DNA of 45,442 nucleotides, taken from contig DASVQP010000089.1 in assembly GCA_036389135.1 (NCBI GenBank), positions 1 through 45,442 on the forward strand, read 5' to 3'. The notes under the pieces were generated by a model. The model had not been told where the DNA came from. It did no database searches and saw only the letters and a program-made list of their open reading frames with translations. The position numbers and the translations under genes are program-made. Shown in pieces: positions 7,474 through 13,896 of the stretch (the first letter of the stretch is position 1; every line of letters starts with the position of its first letter). This DNA comes from Longimicrobium sp. (GTDB lineage: Bacteria; Gemmatimonadota; Gemmatimonadetes; Longimicrobiales; Longimicrobiaceae).

Positions 7474-8540
7474 GGTACCGTCCTCCGTGATTCGGAAGCC
7501 GCGGCGGCCAGCAGCGCGTCCGCGGCGTGGATGATCTGGTCCGGCCGGTGCGCGGCGGTTACGAGGAAGGCGAGGCGCGGAACCTTCCCCGCCAGGAGCA
7601 CCGATCGCACTCCGCGGCGCAGGAGGCGGGCGTGCAGCTCCCCGGCGCCGATCGCCCCCGCCCGCTCCAGGCTCTGCACCGGGAAGCTCCCCCCCACCGG
7701 GCGGATCCCACCCTCGGCCAGGCGCCGCCGGAAGAGCGCCACGCGGCGGGCCAGCCGCAGCCGCAGCGCGTCCCCGTGCTCGGCGTTCACGCGGAGGGCC
7801 CGCTCCGCCGCCGCCACCACCGCGGCGGAGGGAGGGCTGCAGTGCATCCGCGTCTGGCTCCCCTCCTCGAGCTCCGCCACCCGCGCGGCGTCGCCCATGA
7901 GGACCGCGCCGGGGACGCCGAATCCCTTTGCCAGCGACGCCGCCACCAGCACCCCCTCCCCGTGCACCCCCCAGCGGCGGAGCGACCCGCCCCCGCCTCG
8001 TCCGTACGGCGCACCTGGGCCGGGGCTCTCGCCGATCACGCCGAACGCCTGGGTGTCGTCCAGCACCAGCACGCCCCCCGCCTCGCGCACCGCCTGGGCG
8101 TACTCGGCGACTGGCGCCGGGCGGCCGCATCCGGGGCAGAAGCCGTCCGCGGCCACCACCGGCGCCCCGCGGCCGCGCGCCTTTCGCAGCGAGCGCCGCA
8201 GCGCGTCCGGGTCGTGGTGGGCGAAGGTGCTCACCGGCGACCCGCGCCCCGCCGCCCGCTCCGCGCCCCACCGCGCCACCGCGTACGCCCCCGCATCCAG
8301 GTGCACGGGGGCGCCCCCGGCGGCCAGCACCCCGAACAGGTCCCAGAAGAGGTGCAGGGTGGAGGGGGCCAGCGTGCCGGCCCCGCACCCGGCCAGGGCG
8401 GCGAGCGCCCCCGCTACCTCGCGCGCCCCGGGAGGGTCCGCCAGCGCCGCGGGCCGGCCGGTGGTGAGCCGGGCCCACGGCCGCAGCGACCCCGCCCCGT
8501 GGCGCAGCCCCAGGTACAGGGCCGAGGTGAAGTCGGCCAT
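7434..8540 (-). CDS. alpha-oxoamine synthase-like PLP protein (AONS/aminotransferase I-II fold), 368 aa
   Basis: Fold-type I PLP protein most like 8-amino-7-oxononanoate synthase and related alpha-oxoamine synthases. The PLP lysine is probably Lys205 in ASLAKGFG, and LDDTQAFGVIG (160-170) is the cofactor-binding Asp loop. In typical members that loop reads D-x-A-H-G; here the His is replaced by Gln164, and the upstream stacking His region (LDAGAYAV) also lacks His. Chemistry may therefore differ from biotin or sphingolipid-type condensation. It abuts the 529-aa gene with no gap and overlaps the muramidase start. No biotin genes are near, so a role within this operon is more likely than biotin synthesis. 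Confidence 0.75.
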   Translation of the reverse strand: MADFTSALYLGLRHGAGSLRPWARLTTGRPAALADPPGAREVAGALAALAGCGAGTLAPSTLHLFWDLFGVLAAGGAPVHLDAGAYAVARWGAERAAGRGSPVSTFAHHDPDALRRSLRKARGRGAPVVAADGFCPGCGRPAPVAEYAQAVREAGGVLVLDDTQAFGVIGESPGPGAPYGRGGGGSLRRWGVHGEGVLVAASLAKGFGVPGAVLMGDAARVAELEEGSQTRMHCSPPSAAVVAAAERALRVNAEHGDALRLRLARRVALFRRRLAEGGIRPVGGSFPVQSLERAGAIGAGELHARLLRRGVRSVLLAGKVPRLAFLVTAAHRPDQIIHAADALLAAAASESRRTVPWPSYSSARCRAG

Positions 8541-10130
8541 CTAGCGCCAGCGCGAGCGCAGCGCCTGCTCCCGCCGGGCCAGGTGGTACGAGGGGGGAAG
8601 CGAGCGCTCGTCCTCGCGCCGGGTGGCCACCACGTCGTCGGTCAGGTTGACGCCGGTGGCCGTGTAGTACGCGTGGACGTAGTTCTGGATCTCCGGCCGC
8701 CAGTAGCGCACCCAGGCGCGGGCCTGCTCCTGGTCCACCACGTTGGTCCAGTTGCCGTAGCGGATGGAGAGGAGGATGCGCTCGCCGGAGCGCGCCAGGT
8801 CGGCGAAGTGCACGCTGCTGGTGTCGCCCCACCCCTGCAGCCGCTTCATGGCGTCCACGCGCCCCATCCACGGCTCGCGGTAGGCGGCCATGGGCCGGCC
8901 GCGCAGGAAGTCGCCGACCTCCGGCTGCGACAGGATCCACTGCTGCATCAGCATCTCCACGCGCGCCGTCCAGGGCAGGTCGCGGAACTGGTTGTGCGCC
9001 CCCTCGGCCAGCACCATGTGCACGTCGCGCAGCGCGTTCATCACCCCGAACGCGTCGGCCATCACCGTGGTGTTGTTGTCTTCGCGAAAGAAGCGGGCGC
9101 ACTCGCGCAGCAGGTGGTGGAACGCGGTGATGAAGCGCGAGCGCGGGTCCGCCGGCCGCAGCCGGGGGACCGCCCGCCCGCTGAGCGGGAGGTCGTACTG
9201 GTGGCTGTACTCGTAGGCGCGGCGCACCACGCTCAACCGGGTGTGCTCATCCTGCAGGTAGCCCCACAGCACGCCGGCCAGCGGCATCAGCGGGTCCAGC
9301 TCCATCTCCGCCAGCGGGTCGGTGTCGCCCGGGCGGCGGATGTTCTGGAAGCGCAGCAGGATGGCGTTCATCGTCTGCGTGAGCAGTGCCTCCTCGTGCC
9401 AGTACGACCAGATCAGCTCCAGCAGGAACGGCCCCATGGCCCCGCGCGTGAGCGCCGAGAGCGGCGACGGACGCGTGCCGCGGTCGTATGCTTCGCTCAG
9501 CACGGAGCTGAGGTAGTTGTTGGACGGCTTCCGCAGGTACGTCCGCAGCTCCCTGTTCAGCTCGGCATACGTCATCGGTTTGCCGCCCAGGCGCAGGTAG
9601 TCGTCATCCACCGTCTGCGATGCCCGGTCGCGCTCGGCAGCCTCCGCCTCCGCCTCCGCCGTCTCCGCCCCTGTCTCCGCCGGCGTCCCCGTCAGCGCCC
9701 TCACCAGCTTGCCGGCGCACGAGGGGTTGCTCGGCGTGCGGTGGTTGTCCTCGTCGTCGCGCGGCATCAGGAGGTGGCCGTCGGCGTCGCGGACGGTGGA
9801 GAGGTCCAGGACGGGAGGAACTCCGGTCTTCTTCGAGTTCCAGACCCCTCCCTGGAGCAGGAGGAAGCTCTCGGCGGCGTCGCGGATCACGCCGTACAGC
9901 TCGGCTCCCGGAATCGGGCGGTGCCGCCGCGCCTCGGGGCGGCTGGGAACAGTCACGTCATCCTCCACACCCTTCCACGTGTCCCCATCTCGGGCGATCC
10001 CGCTCAGGAAGCTCTCGAAATGGGTGAACGAGACCGCCTCCGTGTGCAGGAGGATCGCCGCCCACAGCGGCTGCGCGCTGGCGTCGTGCTCGCCCGCGCG
10101 GTTCAGTACGATGTTGACTGGATTCGCCAT
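8541..10130 (-). CDS. uncharacterised operon protein, 529 aa
   Basis: I do not recognise this family. The frame is well supported: start ATG at 10130 29 bp after the metalloprotease, stop directly against the next gene. The N-terminal ~145 residues are mixed alpha/beta. An Ala/Glu-rich stretch (150-170) looks like a linker. The C-terminal ~350 residues are rich in aromatic residues and helical (for example YLQDEHTRLSVVRRAYEYS, then HHLLRECARFFRED). No signal peptide, membrane span or clear catalytic motif is seen. Position in the middle of the operon and exact abutment with the PLP gene suggest its product works with the neighbours. Confidence 0.7.
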   Translation of the reverse strand: MANPVNIVLNRAGEHDASAQPLWAAILLHTEAVSFTHFESFLSGIARDGDTWKGVEDDVTVPSRPEARRHRPIPGAELYGVIRDAAESFLLLQGGVWNSKKTGVPPVLDLSTVRDADGHLLMPRDDEDNHRTPSNPSCAGKLVRALTGTPAETGAETAEAEAEAAERDRASQTVDDDYLRLGGKPMTYAELNRELRTYLRKPSNNYLSSVLSEAYDRGTRPSPLSALTRGAMGPFLLELIWSYWHEEALLTQTMNAILLRFQNIRRPGDTDPLAEMELDPLMPLAGVLWGYLQDEHTRLSVVRRAYEYSHQYDLPLSGRAVPRLRPADPRSRFITAFHHLLRECARFFREDNNTTVMADAFGVMNALRDVHMVLAEGAHNQFRDLPWTARVEMLMQQWILSQPEVGDFLRGRPMAAYREPWMGRVDAMKRLQGWGDTSSVHFADLARSGERILLSIRYGNWTNVVDQEQARAWVRYWRPEIQNYVHAYYTATGVNLTDDVVATRREDERSLPPSYHLARREQALRSRWR

Positions 10131-10159
10131 GTGTGCCTCCACACCTTCGTGATTTGGGT

Positions 10160-11458
10160 TCAGGATGCCAGGGCCGGCCGCGGCATGCGGGCCGCGCGCG
10201 CCGATGTGTCCAGAGTGCGGCGGAGCGCCCAGTACGTGAGCAGGTCCGCCAGCAGGCCGCTCTCCGCCTCGGGAGTGAGCCGTCCGTCCGCCCTGGCCTG
10301 GCCGATCACGGCCATCACCAGCGACGGGGCGCCGCCGCGCAGCCGCTCGAACGACCCGCCCGCCCGCTCCCACAGGGCGCCCAGCCGCGCGGGCTGCCGC
10401 TCGGCCAGGCAGAACGCCTCGGCCAGCGAGGCGCCGCGCAGCGCCTCCGGGCGGTGGTTCACCAGCAGGCGCACGAACGCGGGCATGGTGCGGCGGAGCA
10501 CCGCCAGCAGCTCCCGCTGCCGCTCCGAAATCTCGTCGTTCACCGGGTAGAACTCCTCCCACACCCCCGCCAGCTTCTCCCACTGCGGGTGCGGGTAGAG
10601 CGCGCCGCCCATCGCGCAGGAGAGAAGGACGCGGATCCAGGGGATGGGGTGCGGGTCCTCCGTCCCCCCGCGGAAGACGAAGGCGCGGGGGAGCGACACC
10701 ACCCCCATCAGCCCCAGCGTCGACGCCACGCCCACGCGCGCCACCGACCACAGGTCCGCCACGATTTCCGAGATCCACCGCTCGTACATCAGCCAGGCGG
10801 GCTGGTCGGGGCCGCCGCGCCGCTGCTCGGCCACCAGCGGCGCGCGCAGCGAGTTCACCAGGTCCAGCAGCGCCGCCCCCTGGTGCCCCACCTCGTGCAC
10901 CAGCGACGAGGCGATGCCGGAGCCCACCATCCGCTCGCGGGGGACGCGCACCACCGCAACGGGGTTCTCTCCCCCGCCGGGGAGGCGGGTGCGGGCGCGG
11001 CGGATTGCGGCGCCGTGCCCCCGGTCCACGTAGCACACCAGCGCCGGGCTTTCGAACGGGGAGCCGCGCAGCGCCAGCGCGTCGTCGGCCACCACGTCCA
11101 GCCCCGCCAGCCACACCCCGTTGCCGTGCTCGCTGCGCTGCGTCAGCACGTCGGCGAAGAGGTCGAACTGCGACAGCACCACGTTGAACCGCAGCCGCAG
11201 GAAGGTGAAGCGGCGCTGCATCTCCGCCGGCGCGGCGGCCTGGCCCCGGGGCCCGCGCAGCCAGCGGACGTAGTGCTGCACCCGGGTGCGCAGCTCGCGG
11301 CGGCCGTCGGCCAGGTACTGCTCGATGGCGATCTGCGCCTCGCTGGAGACGGCGGCGGCCGGCACCATGGACTCCACCAGTGCGAACGGGCGCACCCGTG
11401 CCAGCCGGGTCAGCAGCGCCCGGGCTTCCTGCTCCAGGAGCCACGCCGCGAGGTGCAT
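10160..11458 (-). CDS. putative zinc metallopeptidase (HExxH), 432 aa
   Basis: A zinc-protease motif HEVGH lies at 188-192, with a likely third ligand Glu231 in SEIVADLW 39 residues later, giving a gluzincin-like HExxH...ExxxD arrangement. The ~180 residues before the motif are helical and without a signal peptide; the C-terminal ~180 residues are Leu/Ala/Arg-rich helices. I cannot place it in a named peptidase family. It begins 4 bp after the glycine-zipper gene and is the second gene of the operon, so it could process that acidic leader-bearing protein or another operon product. That substrate idea is inference. Confidence 0.75.
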   Translation of the reverse strand: MHLAAWLLEQEARALLTRLARVRPFALVESMVPAAAVSSEAQIAIEQYLADGRRELRTRVQHYVRWLRGPRGQAAAPAEMQRRFTFLRLRFNVVLSQFDLFADVLTQRSEHGNGVWLAGLDVVADDALALRGSPFESPALVCYVDRGHGAAIRRARTRLPGGGENPVAVVRVPRERMVGSGIASSLVHEVGHQGAALLDLVNSLRAPLVAEQRRGGPDQPAWLMYERWISEIVADLWSVARVGVASTLGLMGVVSLPRAFVFRGGTEDPHPIPWIRVLLSCAMGGALYPHPQWEKLAGVWEEFYPVNDEISERQRELLAVLRRTMPAFVRLLVNHRPEALRGASLAEAFCLAERQPARLGALWERAGGSFERLRGGAPSLVMAVIGQARADGRLTPEAESGLLADLLTYWALRRTLDTSARAARMPRPALAS

Positions 11459-11462
11459 GGCG

Positions 11463-12197
11463 TCAGACCCCGAAGAGGACGATCCGCCCGCCGCGCCGCA
11501 CCCAGCGGCCGCTGCTGCCGCCGCCCTGCTGCCCCTGCGCGCCGCGCTGCCCGCCGAGCGCCTGCCCTGCGGGCGCCTGCCCGTTGCCGTTGCGCGCGGC
11601 CCCGCCCGCCGCCTGCCCGCCGGCCAGGGTGCGCACCAGCCCCGGCGCGTGCTGCTGCGCGGCGGCCACGGCGGCCTGCCTGGCGGCCTGCTGCGGCGGA
11701 AGCCCGCCCACCTCGTTGAGGTTGCGGGCCGCGTCGGTGGCGAAGCGCACGTAGCGGCGGGCCATCTCGAACTCCTGGTCCTGCGGGCTCAGCCCCTCCA
11801 GCTCCAGCCCGAACGCCTTGCCGGCCATCGATGCCAGGTTCCCGCCGATGGCGCCGCCCACGCCGGGGGCGATCAGGTTGCCCAGCGCCGCGCCGGCCAC
11901 GGGGAGCGCCTTCTTGGCCACGCTCTTGAGGATGCCGCCCAGCGCCCGCCCGGCCGGCGAGCGCAGGAAGGTGCCCGCGGACTTGAACACCTTGCCCAGG
12001 AACTGCTCCAGCTCCTCCTCGTCCTGGATCTCCAGGAGGGAGGCGGCCAGCTCCATCTCGTCCATCTCGTTGAGCTGCCCGTACTCGTCGAACACGCTCT
12101 CGCGGTCGCCGCCCCAGTACTCCATCTCGAAGTCGCCGGACTCCAGGGCGTCCATCCCCGTCTCGAACTCGTTCAGCGTGCGATCCAGATCGTGCAT
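11463..12197 (-). CDS. acidic-leader, glycine-zipper protein, 244 aa (first gene of operon)
   Basis: ATG at 12197 follows a clear GGAGG ribosome-binding site. Residues 1-65 are strongly acidic and look like a leader. Residues ~75-130 are small-residue-rich and hydrophobic with Gly every 3-4 positions (GRALGGILKSVAKKALPVAG, then APGVGGAIGG), as in glycine-zipper membrane-inserting segments. Residues ~136-165 form an ordinary helix. Residues ~190-228 are Gly/Gln/Ala-rich and disordered. The last 16 residues are basic-hydrophobic (GRWVRRGGRIVLFGV). The layout resembles a precursor of a membrane-active or self-assembling protein, but no function is established. It leads the six-gene operon. Confidence 0.75.
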   Translation of the reverse strand: MHDLDRTLNEFETGMDALESGDFEMEYWGGDRESVFDEYGQLNEMDEMELAASLLEIQDEEELEQFLGKVFKSAGTFLRSPAGRALGGILKSVAKKALPVAGAALGNLIAPGVGGAIGGNLASMAGKAFGLELEGLSPQDQEFEMARRYVRFATDAARNLNEVGGLPPQQAARQAAVAAAQQHAPGLVRTLAGGQAAGGAARNGNGQAPAGQALGGQRGAQGQQGGGSSGRWVRRGGRIVLFGV

Positions 12198-12401
12198 GGT
12201 ATCCTCCGTGGGGTGAGAAGAAGCGCATGTGAGCCAGCCTCCGGGCCCCATTGAAAAGCAGTACCGGTGCCGCGCTAAGTGGTTGTTTTTCAACGATGCC
12301 CGGCGAAGATGCCTTCGGACGGCGAAGAAGGCTGCGGGTTTTGGCGAAGCTGGTTTCGGCGGCGGTGTTGCCGCGGGTTCTCTGCCCGGGTGAAACGAAA
12401 A

Positions 12402-12429
12402 GACCCCGGGAGAGGTATCTCCCCGGGTC
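12402..12429 (-). terminator. hairpin with T-tract in the leader of the glycine-zipper operon
   Basis: A 12-bp stem (GACCCCGGGAGA against TCTCCCCGGGTC, one mismatch) with a GGTA loop. Read on the minus strand it is followed by CTTTTC, the form of an intrinsic terminator. It lies about 205 bp upstream of the operon start. It either stops antisense transcripts from the right or acts as an attenuator in the operon leader. The rest of the 12198-12501 gap holds no gene that I can support. Confidence 0.6.
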
Positions 12430-12501
12430 CTGGATGTGCTCTGGCCGTCGTTTCCGCCGCGCGGGGCGGAATGCGCACCGAACGCCTCTGAACGAGTCCT
12501 T

Positions 12502-13251
12502 ATGTTCCGCCGCTACACACTCGTCTTCGCCCTCGTGCTCCTCGTGCTGCCGTCGCCCGCGCTCGCCCAGGCGCCTGCCCGCGACCCGATCCTGTTCGTG
12601 CACGGCTGGCGGGGGCGGGCGGAGCAGTGGAGGCCGATGACGCAGCGGTTCGTGGACGACGGGTGGAGCCGCGCGCGGCTCTTTGCGTGGACCCTCGATC
12701 CGCGCGACTCGCACGCCGCGGCCGCGGCAAAGATCGCGGCGCGGGTGGACCAGATCCTGGTGGCCACCGGCGCCTCGCGGGTGGACATCGTCACGCACTC
12801 GATGGGGGCGCTCCCCACCCGGTACTATCTCAAGAACCTGAGGAGCGCGGGCAAGGTGGATGCGTGGGTCTCGCTGGGCGGACCCAACCACGGCATCCAC
12901 GTGGCGGACCTGTGCATCTCCGCCGACTGCAGGGACATGCGGCGCGGATCCCCCTTTCTGGCCGCGCTCAACCAGGGGGACGAGACGCCGGGCCAGGCGC
13001 GGTACGCCACCTGGCGCTCGCCGTGCGACGAGATCATCGACCCGGTGGACACCGTCATCCTGCAGGGGGCCGACAATCACCTCACCGGCTGCGTGTCACA
13101 CCTGGGCCTTCTGCGCGACCCCGCCCTCTATCGCGCCGTCCGCGACTTCGTCTCGCGCCGCGCGGCGTACGTGCGTCACGCCCCCTCGGGCTCGTCCATG
13201 GCGTCGCGCACGGTGCGGGGGCGCATGTCGGTCCAGACCTCGTGGATGTAA
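12502..13251 (+). CDS. secreted lipase/esterase, alpha/beta hydrolase (lipase class 2 type), 249 aa
   Basis: Signal peptide at residues 1-23 (hydrophobic core, cleavage near ALAQA). The mature protein opens with ILFVHGWRG, whose HG forms the oxyanion hole. The nucleophile is Ser100 in THSMGA, the acid probably Asp180 in DEIIDP, and the base His200 in VSHLGLL, matching the order in small bacterial lipases such as Bacillus LipA. Four Cys (138, 143, 175, 197) could make two disulfides, consistent with export. The predicted reaction is ester or triglyceride hydrolysis outside the cytoplasm. The C-terminal ~25 residues overlap the convergent MbtH-like gene and may not be structurally needed. Confidence 0.85.
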   Translation: MFRRYTLVFALVLLVLPSPALAQAPARDPILFVHGWRGRAEQWRPMTQRFVDDGWSRARLFAWTLDPRDSHAAAAAKIAARVDQILVATGASRVDIVTHSMGALPTRYYLKNLRSAGKVDAWVSLGGPNHGIHVADLCISADCRDMRRGSPFLAALNQGDETPGQARYATWRSPCDEIIDPVDTVILQGADNHLTGCVSHLGLLRDPALYRAVRDFVSRRAAYVRHAPSGSSMASRTVRGRMSVQTSWM

Positions 13252-13394
13252 TCCAGGCACTCGGTCTTCGTGCCCTGCTTCCCCGCGGGCTTCCATCCCA
13301 TGGGAGGGTCCCGGTCGACCGGCCACAGGGAGTACTGCTCCAATTCGTTCACCACCACCTGGTAGATGGTGTCGTCCTCGCGCTGTTCGCTCAT
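13176..13394 (-). CDS. MbtH-like protein, 72 aa
   Basis: Family landmarks are present in order: a short lead-in, YSLWP, MGW, and the C-terminal signature ECLDYIHEVWTDMRP. MbtH-like proteins are small chaperone partners of adenylation domains in non-ribosomal peptide synthetases. Length (72 aa) is normal for the family. No NRPS or adenylation gene occurs in the window, so it is an orphan here and would act in trans. It converges on the lipase gene with a 76-bp overlap, which is uncommon. The only Met consistent with family length is the one at 13394. Confidence 0.9.
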   Translation of the reverse strand: MSEQREDDTIYQVVVNELEQYSLWPVDRDPPMGWKPAGKQGTKTECLDYIHEVWTDMRPRTVRDAMDEPEGA

Positions 13395-13533
13395 TTTCCC
13401 GGCTCGCCAGGGGGATGGGAGAAAATTGGTCCGGGTGATCTTACCGCATGCAGCCGTGCGTGGCGAGCATTGCGCGTGATGACGTATTATGATGTATGAC
13501 GCGGCGCACCCCTCACCGGCACAGGAGACGACG

Positions 13534-13716
13534 ATGGCAGACGCGGCGAGCTTGACGGACGCGGAACGGGCGAAGCTGGAGCAGCGGCGTGACCGGCTGA
13601 TGAAGCTGATGAAGGAGGGCGACGGCTCCGGCGGCGGCTCCACGCTGGACGCGGACGACCGCGCGGACCTGGCGCGCGAATGGAACCGCATAGACTCCCT
13701 GCTCAACCAGCGCTGA
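13534..13716 (+). CDS. small hydrophilic hypothetical protein, 60 aa
   Basis: ATG at 13534 has an AGGAG ribosome-binding site 6-7 bases upstream, which decides against the ATG at 13489. The product is charged: a helical N-terminal half (SLTDAERAKLEQRRDRLMKL), a GDGSGGGS linker and a second short helix. No known family. It is followed by a palindromic repeat. Confidence 0.6.
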   Translation: MADAASLTDAERAKLEQRRDRLMKLMKEGDGSGGGSTLDADDRADLAREWNRIDSLLNQR

Positions 13717-13780
13717 AAGAAATCGTTTGCGGGCGCACACGAGCACGATTATCGTTGCGCCGAGATCCTTCCGATAAAAG

Positions 13781-13868
13781 CATCACACAGAGGACGCAGA
13801 GAGAACGACAAGCCGACAGAGAACCCCTCTCAGTTCTCTCTCGGTGTCTCTGTGCCTCTGTGTGAGAC
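13781..13868. repeat. CACAGAG palindromic repeat, copy 3
   Basis: Left arm CATCACACAGAGGACGCAGA, right arm ending TCTCTGTGCCTCTGTGTGAG, with an inner stem of AGAGAAC/GTTCTCT. It shares AAGCATCACACAGAGG with the copy at the right end of the window. It occupies nearly all of the space before the FAD oxidoreductase, whose ATG lies about 30 bp further on. Confidence 0.8.
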
Positions 13869-13896
13869 CGCGGTTCCCCCACCAAAACCCCACGGA

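Noticed and set aside
7434-8540. Biotin biosynthesis gene bioF
   Set aside because: Key His residues are replaced and no other biotin genes are near, so I do not assign the symbol.
5824-9102. A single 1092-residue minus-strand open frame
   Set aside because: Only the last 549 codons are protein-like (the muramidase). The rest is antisense-type Arg/Gly/Pro-rich sequence lying over the PLP and 529-aa genes.
8541-11444. A single 967-residue minus-strand open frame
   Set aside because: The part before 10130 is low-complexity shadow of the metalloprotease gene; the real gene starts at the ATG at 10130.
12279-12491. Small plus-strand frame upstream of the lipase
   Set aside because: It runs through the hairpin and has no ribosome-binding site or protein-like composition.
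13852-13896. Upstream start for the FAD oxidoreductase
   Set aside because: That ATG and following codons lie in or against the palindromic repeat and give residues unlike a protein N-terminus.
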